A DNA stretch of 64,000 nucleotides, from NCBI GenBank assembly GCA_944321875.1, contig CALUMX010000006.1:57370-121369 (forward strand). The letters are read 5' to 3'. The notes beneath the pieces were generated by a model. It worked only from the letters and a program-made list of their open reading frames with translations. It had not been told where the DNA came from and did not search any database. Shown piece by piece: positions 18,889-29,506 of the stretch. Position 1 is the stretch's first letter. Every line of letters begins with the position of its first letter. Origin of the DNA: an uncultured Muribaculaceae bacterium. GTDB lineage: Bacteria > Bacteroidota > Bacteroidia > Bacteroidales > Muribaculaceae. The position numbers and the translations under genes were made by a program.

Positions 18889-20178
18889 TTACCGCTTGGA
18901 TTTCCTCAGCACCTCAAAGGCAGCAGCTTCCGCTTTGGCAACGCTGCTGGCACTGTTCTTGTCAATACCGTACTTAGAGGGAGCCGGAATGTTGAGCGTC
19001 TGACCCACAGGCAGATTGTTCGGGTCGCGTATGATGCTTTCGTTCTCCAGGTAGATATATACCCAGAAAATATAATGTCCGTAATACTTCCGTGAGATAT
19101 TGCTCAGATAGTCGGTTTTCGACACCTTAAAATGCTTCGGCCAGCCCTCTTCCGATGCCGGTTTCTGTTCCGGCTTCCGAGGCTCTTCCTCCTTAACGGC
19201 CACTTCTTCCCGCTCAGACTTTGCTGTTTCCGGCGCGGCAACCTCTGGAACGGAGGCCTCCGGCGTCGCTATGGAACCAATCTCACCCGTAAGCATCGCC
19301 ATCTCATCGCGGGCATCCTGCATTTCCTGCTCCAAACGGGCAACTTCCCGCTGATAGTAGACAGCATAACCGCCGCCACCGCCAACGATTGCCATCGCGA
19401 CAGCACCGCAGATAAATCCTTTCCAGAAGCCCGATTTCCGCGGACGCGGCTCTTCTACCACCTCCTCATCCTCAGGTTCTTCTTGAGAAACGGGCTCATC
19501 CTGATAAGCCGGCGCCTCCTGCTTTTCGGGCATATCTTCCGCCGGTGTTTCCTCAACAGCCGGCTCCTCGCTTTCTTTCACCTCTCCAGAAGTTGTTTCC
19601 GGGCATTTCTCCGGCTCTGGTTCCGGCTCCGGCTCAACGGCCACCTCTTCCGGCCGAGTCTCCGGCTCTTCGGCAGTGGCCTCCGGCTCGTCTACGGCTT
19701 CCGGTTCCGCAGGTTTCTCTTCTTCCGACGGTGCGACCTGTTCCTCAGCCACATCCTCCTTTACCTCGGCGACTTCCGGCTCAACAGATGCCGTATCGGA
19801 ATCCGCGACGGCAACCGTCTCCGGCTCTGTTTCGACCGCGGCCTTCTCAACAGCCTCAGCTGCGACCGCAGCACCGGCAGGTGCATCCTCCGGCACCTCA
19901 CCGTCGTAGTCGTCATCCAGCTCGATAGGCTCAAAGAACTCAAACGCAGCATTCAACGACGCACGCATCTCGTCGCACGGCTCAAATGCGACATTGCCGT
20001 CAGCCACCATAAAGCTGCCCATACCTTCCACAACAACATCCTGGCCGTCAATCAGACTTTCGGAAATTTTCGCAAAGAAATCCTTTAAAAACACCTCACA
20101 CAATTCCGCAGACGTGTTTGTCGACTGCGACAAGGCGCTGACCAGTTCCGGGAAAACCATCATCCGATTGCTACTCAT
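18889..20178 (-). CDS. HU-like domain / acidic linker / membrane helix / LysM protein
   Basis: A 429-residue multi-domain protein. Residues about 1-90 are HU/IHF-like (FPELVSALSQSTNTSAELCE, GQDVVVEGMGSFMV, LNAAFEFFEPIELDDD), but the DNA-gripping beta-arm is strongly shortened. Residues about 90-245 are a very acidic, Pro/Glu/Ala-rich linker. A basic stretch (PRPRKSG) precedes one membrane helix (about 250-272, FICGAVAMAIVGGGGGYAVYY). A short coiled coil follows (VARLEQEMQDARDEMAML), then a LysM-like domain at about 348-400 (HFKVSKTDYLSNISRKYYG, then LPVGQTLNIP). The positive-inside rule places HU in the cytoplasm and LysM in the periplasm. The start overlaps the preceding HU gene by eight bases. 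A tether between nucleoid and cell wall is an inference. Confidence 0.8.
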   Translation of the reverse strand: MSSNRMMVFPELVSALSQSTNTSAELCEVFLKDFFAKISESLIDGQDVVVEGMGSFMVADGNVAFEPCDEMRASLNAAFEFFEPIELDDDYDGEVPEDAPAGAAVAAEAVEKAAVETEPETVAVADSDTASVEPEVAEVKEDVAEEQVAPSEEEKPAEPEAVDEPEATAEEPETRPEEVAVEPEPEPEPEKCPETTSGEVKESEEPAVEETPAEDMPEKQEAPAYQDEPVSQEEPEDEEVVEEPRPRKSGFWKGFICGAVAMAIVGGGGGYAVYYQREVARLEQEMQDARDEMAMLTGEIGSIATPEASVPEVAAPETAKSEREEVAVKEEEPRKPEQKPASEEGWPKHFKVSKTDYLSNISRKYYGHYIFWVYIYLENESIIRDPNNLPVGQTLNIPAPSKYGIDKNSASSVAKAEAAAFEVLRKSKR

Positions 20179-20464
20179 TCCGCCCTCCTTTCTCCGCCAG
20201 GCGGGCTTTCAAAATGGAACTTTGCACAAATTCCATTTCAATTTTAGGAGGATACAGCACGCGCTTGCCGCTCTGCTCGTCCACCACAATCCGTTCCAAT
20301 GTTTTCCGTCCCTGAAACTTGCCGAAACCCGGAATGGCAATGCCACCCAACTGGCCGCACTCTTCCTTCAGCAACGCAGACAGGCCCTCCACAAGAGCCT
20401 CCACGTCAGCCTCCGGTCTTCCGACCCGCTTCGACAGTTCTGCTATGAATTCTTTGCTATCCAT
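20171..20464 (-). CDS. HU-family DNA-binding protein
   Basis: A 97-residue stand-alone HU/IHF-fold protein. The N-terminal helices (KEFIAELSKRVGRPEADVEA) and the saddle (GGIAIPGFGKFQGRKTLERI) are recognisable. The beta-arm region (VVDEQSGKRVLYPPKIEMEF) is present but lacks the usual Arg-Asn-Pro tip, so DNA binding may differ from standard HU. It overlaps the following HU-LysM gene by eight bases, which implies translational coupling and perhaps heterodimer formation with that protein's HU domain (inference). A -7 box lies 25 bases upstream. Confidence 0.85.
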   Translation of the reverse strand: MDSKEFIAELSKRVGRPEADVEALVEGLSALLKEECGQLGGIAIPGFGKFQGRKTLERIVVDEQSGKRVLYPPKIEMEFVQSSILKARLAEKGGRNE

Positions 20465-20488
20465 TCAATCTTTGTTTTCAATATCCGG

Positions 20489-20496
20489 CAAAATTA
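20489..20496 (-). promoter_or_regulatory. -7 box of the HU / HU-LysM operon
   Basis: Minus-strand TAATTTTG (TAnnTTTG), 24 bases before the HU start; the -33 region has no good TTG. Confidence 0.5.
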
Positions 20497-20674
20497 ATCA
20501 AATTTGAGGAGTAACATACACTCCCGCCTTAAAATATACCATCCTATTTTCTTAGTCAGTTATTACCAAGACAATAAGCCACCACCTGAATAAACAGACT
20601 TTACATACAGTGGGCAGAATTGTCGCCCACACTCGACCGACCTTTGTAATGGAAATCAATAAAACCTTACGACT

Positions 20675-20899
20675 ATGACTATCGAAAAAGGAAAACTCAG
20701 CAGAAACGACAGCGTTCACGCCACCATTACACTCGGAGGCAAAACCATTGTCCGCCTTACGGAAGCCGGTTTTGAAAGCATGGAAGACCTGCTCAAGAAA
20801 CTGCGCACCCTGACAACCCACTATTTCGGACTTGCCAACATCTACGTGCGCAACTGTTCTCAGGGATGGTCAACCCACTACCCCATTCTCCTCTGCTGA
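20675..20899 (+). CDS. Small conserved-looking protein of unknown function
   Basis: A 74-residue frame on the strand opposite to its neighbours. The sequence looks like a folded alpha/beta domain (GKLSRNDSVHATITLGGKTI, then EAGFESMEDLLKKLRTLT). It does not overlap another plausible gene and ends 14 bases from the convergent DUF4112 gene. A near-consensus -7 box (GACCTTTG, 20639-20646) and a small 6-bp hairpin (GTGGGC/GCCCAC, 20610-20630) lie just upstream. I do not recognise the family; no signal peptide or membrane segment is seen. Confidence 0.5.
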   Translation: MTIEKGKLSRNDSVHATITLGGKTIVRLTEAGFESMEDLLKKLRTLTTHYFGLANIYVRNCSQGWSTHYPILLC

Positions 20900-20913
20900 T
20901 ACGGCAATTCCGG

Positions 20914-21405
20914 CTACGCAAAAAGCGACAACAGCCAGTCCCATGCCGAGCCCAGCACTCCCCAAAGCCAAACGAGCAGCAAAATCATCAGGTAAATCAG
21001 ACCCAGAACGAGCAGGATAAGCACGCCCGTCCATACCGCCTTACGGTTCACTTCGCGTATGACTTCCTGATTCCCTTCCACAAAACCGACAATCAGCCGC
21101 GCATTTTTCATATACGAGCGGTTGAACACGTCGATAATGTCACCAATCCAGAACGGTATCATGCCCACAAGGGAATCCACCAGCACATTGAGAAGTACGG
21201 CAAGCGTCAAAGGCAGCGACTTAATCTTCACCGCACTGATGTAGAAATGAGGAACTGAAAACACCGCCGTCAGCAAATCGCCGGCACTCGGAAATAAGAA
21301 ACCCAGAATCGGGTCTAAGAAATACTTGTCCATCACGACGGACAACGTTTTGACAGCCTTAAACGAAAAACTGTCCTGCAACTCCTGTCTGTTAATCTTA
21401 GCCAT
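20914..21405 (-). CDS. DUF4112 membrane protein
   Basis: A 163-residue membrane protein with the DUF4112 pattern: SVVMDKYFLDPILGFLFPSAGDLLTAVFS, a second hydrophobic stretch (LPLTLAVLLNVLVDSLVGMIPFWIGDIIDVF) with the repeated P-x-x-GD motif, and a C-terminal helix (WTGVLILLVLGLIYLMILLLV). The duplicated P-G-D motif suggests two hairpin-like membrane segments. The function of DUF4112 is not known. It is encoded just downstream of tRNA-His on the same strand and may be a single-gene unit. Confidence 0.85.
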   Translation of the reverse strand: MAKINRQELQDSFSFKAVKTLSVVMDKYFLDPILGFLFPSAGDLLTAVFSVPHFYISAVKIKSLPLTLAVLLNVLVDSLVGMIPFWIGDIIDVFNRSYMKNARLIVGFVEGNQEVIREVNRKAVWTGVLILLVLGLIYLMILLLVWLWGVLGSAWDWLLSLFA

Positions 21406-21490
21406 TTAAATCAATCGGTCATTTTTTCTTGAATAACAAGCCCCAAGCAACAATAGTTCAAGATACCGGCAGCACCAACCGCCGGAAAAC

Positions 21491-21518
21491 AAAAAAAGGT
21501 CGCCTTTTCAGCGACCTT
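21491..21518 (-). terminator. Rho-independent terminator of tRNA-His
   Basis: Perfect 8-bp stem (AAGGTCGC 21496-21503 with GCGACCTT 21511-21518), 7-nt loop, then seven T on the minus strand. Confidence 0.88.
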
Positions 21519-21522
21519 CTGT

Positions 21523-21600
21523 TGGGGTGAAGAAAGGGGCTCGAACCCTCGACCCTCGGAACCACAATCCGATGCTCTAACCAACTGAGCTACCCTCACC
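21523..21600 (-). tRNA. tRNA-His (anticodon GTG)
   Basis: Minus-strand cloverleaf. Acceptor GTGAGGG with 3' strand ending CTTCAC, preceded by an extra G (-1) that pairs with C73, the hallmark of tRNA-His. Anticodon stem CGGA/TCCG with loop TTGTGGT gives anticodon GTG. T-loop GTTCGAGC. CCA is encoded at 21525-21523. Confidence 0.95.
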
Positions 21601-21637
21601 ATTTGTTGTTTTCGTAATCATTTCTGATTTACGACTG

Positions 21638-21668
21638 CAAAGATAGGTGGTTTTCTAATACCGTGCAA
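21638..21668 (-). promoter_or_regulatory. Promoter of tRNA-His
   Basis: Minus strand: TTG (21668-21666), 20 bases, TATCTTTG (21645-21638), an exact consensus match 37 bases before the tRNA. Confidence 0.8.
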
Positions 21669-21701
21669 GTTTTTTCGGATATTTTTTTCAAATATTTTTC
21701 A

Positions 21702-22814
21702 CTATTTTTCCGCATCCTCTTCTACAAACATAGGAATCAGCACATTAGGAATCCACTTCCAAGCGTCTTTTTCTACGTCGATATTATGTTTCTCAAAGAT
21801 AGCCGTGGCATTTGACTCAAATTTTTCAAACAAAGGATAGACATTTTTACGAATCAAATGGTCCTTATCGGCAGGAATCACCTCATACGAACCACCCTTT
21901 TCCGGCTCCTGCACGAAAAAAAGTTTGTATTTTGCCGTATCCAGACAGGCTTTTCCGTTCACCCTATGCAATTCGACCTTCACCATCGCACCACCTCTCG
22001 TATCGGCCGTGCGCATTCCCGACACAAAATTTCCGAGAGAATAAACAATCAGCACCTTCTTATCGTGACGTGCATTGTAGACCACCTTCATCGGCTGTAT
22101 GACATGCGGATGCCCTCCGATAATAAGGTCGACTCCCTCGTCAGCCAAAAACTTCGCAAGGTCCTCCTGCTCCTTATTCTGCACCAGCTTGTACTCTACA
22201 CCCCAATGGATGCACACCGTCACAATCTCCGCACCCTTCTCCCTTGCCTTACGGATATCCGCACGAATTTTCTGACGGTCGATATAATCAACCACCACGT
22301 TTCCCCTCGGCTCGATGCCGTTCGTTCCATAAGTATAATTGAGGAAAGCGATTTTAAAGCCGTTCACATCCGTCACGAACGGATAGTGGCTGTCGCGCTC
22401 CGCCTGATTGCGGTAAGTGCCCACATGAGGCACCGAAAGGCGGTCGAGCACGTCAAGCGTGCGTACCAGCCCGGCATCGCTCCGGTCAAGGCAGTGATTA
22501 TTGGCATGCAGAAACAAATCAAATCCCGCCGTCTTCAGCGATTCGGCAAAGGCATCAGGCGCACTGAAACAGGGATAGCCGCGGTAAGGAGCGCCGCCAA
22601 GCGAGCATTCCAGATTGACCACCGCATAGTCAGCGTTCTGTATATAATCGGAAATATGCGTAAAATAGCGGGAATAGTCATATCCGCCGTCCTTACGGGC
22701 CGACTGCAGCTGACGGTCGTGCTGCATCGCGTCGCCGGCAAAAACAAGTGTTGCATTGTTGCCGAGCAAGCCCGACAACAACTGCAACACGCATAACATT
22801 ACATTTAACAGCAT
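21702..22814 (-). CDS. CapA-family metallophosphatase-like protein
   Basis: A 370-residue exported protein of the CapA/PgsA family (calcineurin-like fold). The N-terminus is hydrophobic ([18 protein letters not shown]). Motifs include LVFAGDAMQHDRQ, VVNLECSLGG, LHANNHCLDRSD, VCIHWGVEY and GGHPHVIQPMKV. Members named CapA take part in poly-gamma-glutamate capsule synthesis, but most homologues in Bacteroidales have no proven role and no other capsule genes are nearby. Its ATG overlaps the folD stop (TAATG), so it is translated with folD. Confidence 0.88.
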   Translation of the reverse strand: MLLNVMLCVLQLLSGLLGNNATLVFAGDAMQHDRQLQSARKDGGYDYSRYFTHISDYIQNADYAVVNLECSLGGAPYRGYPCFSAPDAFAESLKTAGFDLFLHANNHCLDRSDAGLVRTLDVLDRLSVPHVGTYRNQAERDSHYPFVTDVNGFKIAFLNYTYGTNGIEPRGNVVVDYIDRQKIRADIRKAREKGAEIVTVCIHWGVEYKLVQNKEQEDLAKFLADEGVDLIIGGHPHVIQPMKVVYNARHDKKVLIVYSLGNFVSGMRTADTRGGAMVKVELHRVNGKACLDTAKYKLFFVQEPEKGGSYEVIPADKDHLIRKNVYPLFEKFESNATAIFEKHNIDVEKDAWKWIPNVLIPMFVEEDAEK

Positions 22815-23698
22815 TACTTCTTATAGATGGCTCCCTGTGCGGCAAGAAGCGTATTCTTCATCAACGATACAATCGTCATCGGACCTACGCCGCCCGGAAC
22901 AGGAGTAATGTAGGCACACTTCGGAGCTACGTTCTCAAAGTCGACATCACCCTTCAGCTTAAATCCACTCTTTGTCTCAGTTGACGGCACACGGGTAGTA
23001 CCCACGTCGATAACCGTTGCGCCTTCCTTCACCATGTCGGCAGTCACGAAACCCGGAACTCCAAGAGCGGCGATGATAATATCGGCCTTGCGGCAGTATT
23101 CCGCGATGTTCTCCGTACGGCTATGGCATACGGTTACCGTCGCGTCGCCCGGCTGTGCCTTCTGCATCATCAGCGATGCCACCGGCTTACCCACGATGTT
23201 GCTGCGACCAAGCACCACGCAGTTGGCACCCTTCGTCTTGATGTTATAGCGGCCCAACAGCTCCATGATGCCCTGCGGAGTGGCAGAGAGGAAGCAAGGA
23301 AGTCCGATGGACAAGCGTCCCACGTTGATAGGATGGAAACCGTCAACGTCCTTACGGTAGTCGACCGCCTCGATGATTTTCTGCTCATCTATATGTTTAG
23401 GCAACGGCAGTTGAACGATAAAGCCGTCAACGTCGTCGTCAGCGTTCAATTTAGCAATGGCGTCAAGCAACTCAGCCTCCGTCACCGTATCCTCGTAGCG
23501 TATCACAGTCGACTTGAAGCCGCATTGGTCGCAAGCCTTCACCTTGTGAGCCACATACGTCTCGCTTCCACCGTCATGACCTACCAGAATAGCGGCAAGA
23601 TGAGGTCTTTTACGGCCCTCTGCCACCATTTTTTCCACTTCCGCTGCAATCTCCTGCTTGACTACATCGGCAATCTTCTTTCCGTCGATTAATTCCAT
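22814..23698 (-). CDS. folD: FolD, methylenetetrahydrofolate dehydrogenase/cyclohydrolase
   Basis: A bifunctional cytoplasmic enzyme that interconverts 5,10-methylene-, 5,10-methenyl- and 10-formyl-tetrahydrofolate with NADP. At 294 residues it has the normal length. Signatures are [16 protein letters not shown] (catalytic Lys in the SxxYVxxK-like region), [32 protein letters not shown] (nucleotide binding) and [14 protein letters not shown] near the end. It is the first gene of a pair with the CapA-like gene. A -7 box lies about 40 bases upstream. Confidence 0.97.
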   Translation of the reverse strand: MELIDGKKIADVVKQEIAAEVEKMVAEGRKRPHLAAILVGHDGGSETYVAHKVKACDQCGFKSTVIRYEDTVTEAELLDAIAKLNADDDVDGFIVQLPLPKHIDEQKIIEAVDYRKDVDGFHPINVGRLSIGLPCFLSATPQGIMELLGRYNIKTKGANCVVLGRSNIVGKPVASLMMQKAQPGDATVTVCHSRTENIAEYCRKADIIIAALGVPGFVTADMVKEGATVIDVGTTRVPSTETKSGFKLKGDVDFENVAPKCAYITPVPGGVGPMTIVSLMKNTLLAAQGAIYKK

Positions 23699-23738
23699 AT
23701 CGTTATTAGTATGATGTTTTTGTTATTTGAGTTTTTCA

Positions 23739-23746
23739 CAAATATA
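23739..23746 (-). promoter_or_regulatory. -7 box of folD
   Basis: Minus-strand TATATTTG, 40 bases before the folD ATG; no TTG at ideal distance. Confidence 0.45.
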
Positions 23747-23872
23747 CTTCATTCACGGCAATAAAAAAAGCAAAGTCCCACAATCTGCACAAAAAGAAAG
23801 GTTTCACCAACCACCCCGATGCTTTCAGATTGAAAAAACTTCTTATTTTTTCAAAATTCAGAATAAATTACT

Positions 23873-23880
23873 TAATTTTG
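23873..23880 (+). promoter_or_regulatory. -7 box of manA
   Basis: TAATTTTG (TAnnTTTG). Transcription from here would begin near 23887 and leave a leader of about 54 nt holding a hairpin. Confidence 0.5.
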
Positions 23881-23902
23881 TATCTTACTAATCTAAAGAA
23901 GG

Positions 23903-23922
23903 CCTCTTGTCCGGACAGGAGG
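23903..23922 (+). promoter_or_regulatory. Hairpin in the manA leader
   Basis: CCTCTTGT (23903-23910) pairs with ACAGGAGG (23915-23922), one G-U pair, CCGG loop. It ends 18 bases before the manA ATG. GGCC at 23901-23904 and 23926-23929 could form an alternative outer stem. No T-run, so it is not a terminator. Confidence 0.5.
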
Positions 23923-23940
23923 GAAGGCCAAGCATTGTTT

Positions 23941-24918
23941 ATGAGTGACATATCAATCTACCCGCTTGAATTTGACCACATATTCAAGACTGTAATTTGG
24001 GGCGGGACTCGAATTGCCGAATTCAAGCGAGTTCAGTCAACGGCCGATAACATCGGTGAAAGCTGGGAAATTTCCGGCATACGCGACAAGGAATCGACCA
24101 TTATCAATGGGGCCTTCGCCGGCAAAAAGCTGAGCGAAGCCATCGACGTGCTCAAAGGCGACCTTATCGGCGAGCACATATTCAATGCCTACGGCAACCA
24201 ATTCCCGCTGCTCATCAAGTTTATCGACGCTTACCAGAATCTGTCGCTCCAGGTGCATCCCGACAACGAGATGGCGGAAAAATACCACAACACCTACGGC
24301 AAGACGGAAATGTGGTACGTTCTCGAATCGGCCGACCATGCGAAGATATATTCCGGATTCAACCGCGACCTGTCGCCGGAAGAATACGAGAAATGCATTG
24401 CCGACAATACAATCATCGATGCTGTCAACTACTGCGAGTCGACTCCGGGCGACTTGTTCTACCTGCCGCCGGGACGCATCCACGCCATCGGCTCCGGCAA
24501 TTTCCTGATAGAAATACAGCGCACCTGCGACATCACCTACCGTGTCTACGACTACAACCGTAAGGACAAGGACGGCCACACCCGCGAATTGCATACGGAA
24601 CGGGCTAAGGAGGCTCTTGACTTCACACGCACGCCCAACAGCAAAACCGACTATCAGCTGAAGAAACAAGGTATTTCCGACCTGATTAGCTGCGAATACT
24701 TCCAGTCACAGCTGGCTGTCGTCGACGGGGTTCAGCATTTCGACTATGCGCAAGCCGACTCTTTCAAGATTCTGATTTGCACAGAGGGGGAAGCCACCGT
24801 CACCTGCGACAACGGAACAAGCTGCCGCATCCGCCAGGGAAAAACCATACTTATTCCCGCTGCCATCAAGAGTTTTGACATTGAGGGCCGCACTACCCTA
24901 CTGACTGTAACAGCATAA
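23941..24918 (+). CDS. manA: Mannose-6-phosphate isomerase, class I
   Basis: Interconverts mannose 6-phosphate and fructose 6-phosphate and links mannose metabolism to GDP-sugar synthesis. At 325 residues it is the short ManA/Bacillus type. Motifs are FKTVIWGG near the N-terminus, zinc ligands in LSLQVHPDNEMAEKYHN and KTEMWYVLE, and LPPGRIHAIGSGNFLIEIQ. The start at 23941 (MSDISIYPLEFDHIF) is preferred; an upstream in-frame ATG at 23830 lies before the promoter -7 box. A strong terminator follows. Monocistronic. Confidence 0.95.
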   Translation: MSDISIYPLEFDHIFKTVIWGGTRIAEFKRVQSTADNIGESWEISGIRDKESTIINGAFAGKKLSEAIDVLKGDLIGEHIFNAYGNQFPLLIKFIDAYQNLSLQVHPDNEMAEKYHNTYGKTEMWYVLESADHAKIYSGFNRDLSPEEYEKCIADNTIIDAVNYCESTPGDLFYLPPGRIHAIGSGNFLIEIQRTCDITYRVYDYNRKDKDGHTRELHTERAKEALDFTRTPNSKTDYQLKKQGISDLISCEYFQSQLAVVDGVQHFDYAQADSFKILICTEGEATVTCDNGTSCRIRQGKTILIPAAIKSFDIEGRTTLLTVTA

Positions 24919-24935
24919 ACAAGAAACGAAACAGC

Positions 24936-24967
24936 AAACTCCCGACAATACTGCCGGGAGTTTTTTT
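24936..24967 (+). terminator. Rho-independent terminator of manA
   Basis: Stem AAACTCCCG (24936-24944) with CGGGAGTTT (24955-24963), 10-nt loop, then continuous T residues. Confidence 0.9.
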
Positions 24968-24991
24968 ATATCCCGATTTTTAGATTTTGAC

Positions 24992-25022
24992 TTGCTATTT
25001 CAAGCGATTTACATTATTTTTG
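24992..25022 (+). promoter_or_regulatory. Promoter of ridA
   Basis: TTG (24992-24994), 20 bases, TATTTTTG (25015-25022), 40 bases before the ATG. Confidence 0.7.
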
Positions 25023-25061
25023 AGCTAACATTAACAACCTTATTATTTAACGAATAATACA

Positions 25062-25439
25062 ATGAAGAAAGTAATCAACTCACCGAAGGCTCCGAAAGCC
25101 ATCGGTCCCTACAGCCAAGCTATTGAAGTAAACGGTTTTGTCTATATCAGCGGACAGCTTCCTGTCGACGTCAACATCGGCAAGTTTGTGGAAGGCGGCA
25201 TCAAGGAGCAAACTGAGCAATCCCTCAAGAATATCGGCTACATCCTCGAAGAAGCAGGTCTCACTTACGACAACGTAGTCAAGACCACCTGCCTGCTGAG
25301 CGATATTGCAAACTTCGGACAAATGAATGAGGTATATGCAAAATACTTCACAGGAGAATGCCCGGCACGCGCCGCTTTCGCCGTGAAGGACCTCCCGATG
25401 GGAGCCCTCGTTGAAATCGAGGTTGTGGCAGCAAAATAA
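25062..25439 (+). CDS. ridA: RidA-family reactive intermediate (imine) deaminase
   Basis: A small cytoplasmic enzyme (125 residues) that hydrolyses reactive enamine/imine intermediates made by PLP enzymes such as threonine dehydratase. The typical text is present: KAIGPYSQAIEVNGFVYISG, GGIKEQTEQSLKNI, TTCLLSDIANFGQMNEVY and CPARAAFAVKDLPMGALVEI. The Arg in PARAAF is the substrate-carboxylate ligand and the conserved Glu follows in VEIE. It has its own promoter and terminator, so it is monocistronic. Confidence 0.95.
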   Translation: MKKVINSPKAPKAIGPYSQAIEVNGFVYISGQLPVDVNIGKFVEGGIKEQTEQSLKNIGYILEEAGLTYDNVVKTTCLLSDIANFGQMNEVYAKYFTGECPARAAFAVKDLPMGALVEIEVVAAK

Positions 25440-25465
25440 CCCGTCTCTCCGAAAAGAACAAAATC

Positions 25466-25503
25466 ATCCGCATCCCGGCAGGTCTTCCCGCCGAGATGCG
25501 GAT
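25466..25503 (+). terminator. Terminator of ridA
   Basis: Stem ATCCGCATC (25466-25474) with GATGCGGAT (25495-25503), an inner GGC/GCC stem, followed by T-rich sequence. Confidence 0.7.
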
Positions 25504-25538
25504 TTCATTTCTTACAAATTCCCAAAATTCAGAAACCG

Positions 25539-26219
25539 ATGCCCACGCAACCTTCCATCATCGCCATAGGCGACATCCACGGACTTGAAACGTGGAAACA
25601 GATTGTCAGGACTCACCCGGGGTGCAAATTCATCTTTCTGGGCGACTATCTCGACCCCTACAACTATATACCTGAGGACAAACTGATTGCCAACCTGCAG
25701 GAAATCATCGAGCTGAAACGGCAACTCGGCGACAGCGTCATCCTGCTGCTGGGAAACCATGACCTTCACTACATGACACAACAGGCTCCGCGGGGCTCGC
25801 GCTACAATCCGGCAATAGCAAAGAAAGCCGCCTCTCTGCTCTCCGGAAACGACGGTCTTTTCCAATATGCCAGTGAGGAACGAGGAGCCGTATTCACACA
25901 CGCCGGCATTATCCACAAATGGTTTACCGACGATTTCCGGGGCGACCTGTCGCAACCGATTGCGGCACAGCTTAACCAACCCAAGGAAGGCCAGATGGAA
26001 GCCTTGTTCAGTCTGGGATATCCACGCGGAGGCATGAGAGGCGACCGAGGTGGCATCTTCTGGGCGGACAACACAGAGCTGCGCGACCCTCTTCACGGCG
26101 TAAAACAAGTGGCTGGACACAACCGGGTAACCAACATCAAGACATGCACCGGCGACGATGACAACGAAATAACATTCTGTGATTCGCTGTGGAACGGCAA
26201 CTATCTTTATTGGGAATAA
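25539..26219 (+). CDS. Calcineurin-like metallophosphoesterase
   Basis: A 226-residue cytoplasmic phosphoesterase. Metal-binding motifs: GDIHG (11-15), GDYLD (35-39), GNHDLHY (72-78), then FTHAGIIH and AGHNR as the later histidines. The layout resembles Ser/Thr phosphatase or bis(nucleosyl)tetraphosphatase-like enzymes, but the substrate cannot be told. It follows the ridA terminator by 35 bases without an obvious consensus promoter. It ends in a long hairpin shared with the convergent GH2 gene. Confidence 0.88.
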   Translation: MPTQPSIIAIGDIHGLETWKQIVRTHPGCKFIFLGDYLDPYNYIPEDKLIANLQEIIELKRQLGDSVILLLGNHDLHYMTQQAPRGSRYNPAIAKKAASLLSGNDGLFQYASEERGAVFTHAGIIHKWFTDDFRGDLSQPIAAQLNQPKEGQMEALFSLGYPRGGMRGDRGGIFWADNTELRDPLHGVKQVAGHNRVTNIKTCTGDDDNEITFCDSLWNGNYLYWE

Positions 26220-26248
26220 CTAACCCAAATCAGACAGAACAAAAAGAA

Positions 26249-26280
26249 CAGCCGGCATTTCCGCTTGGAAATGCCGGCTG
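26249..26280. terminator. Bidirectional hairpin between phosphatase and PUL
   Basis: Perfect 14-bp stem (26249-26262 with 26267-26280, CAGCCGGCATTTCC) with GCTT loop. The minus strand continues into TTCTTTTTGTT, so it should end the PUL transcript after GH2. Plus-strand T content is weak. Confidence 0.75.
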
Positions 26281-26370
26281 CATTGCTTCAACCAGTCGTC
26301 TTTAGAACGGCAAACCCTACGGACCAACCGCGCGACTTGCCTGATTAAATTCACCTAACAGATATAGATA

Positions 26371-29484
<3,114 letters not shown>

Positions 29485-29506
29485 TTAAAATAGTTTTTTA
29501 AAATGG

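Noticed and set aside
19132..20088. 318-residue open frame opposite the HU-LysM gene
   Set aside because: Its Arg/Leu/Phe-rich composition comes from the reverse complement of the Glu/Pro/Ala-rich linker. The HU, membrane and LysM segments make the minus strand the real gene.
22748..22984. Open frames opposite the capA/folD junction
   Set aside because: Shadows of two well-supported coupled genes.
23830..23940. Upstream extension of manA to 23830
   Set aside because: It begins before the -7 box, contains the leader hairpin and does not resemble the ManA N-terminus.
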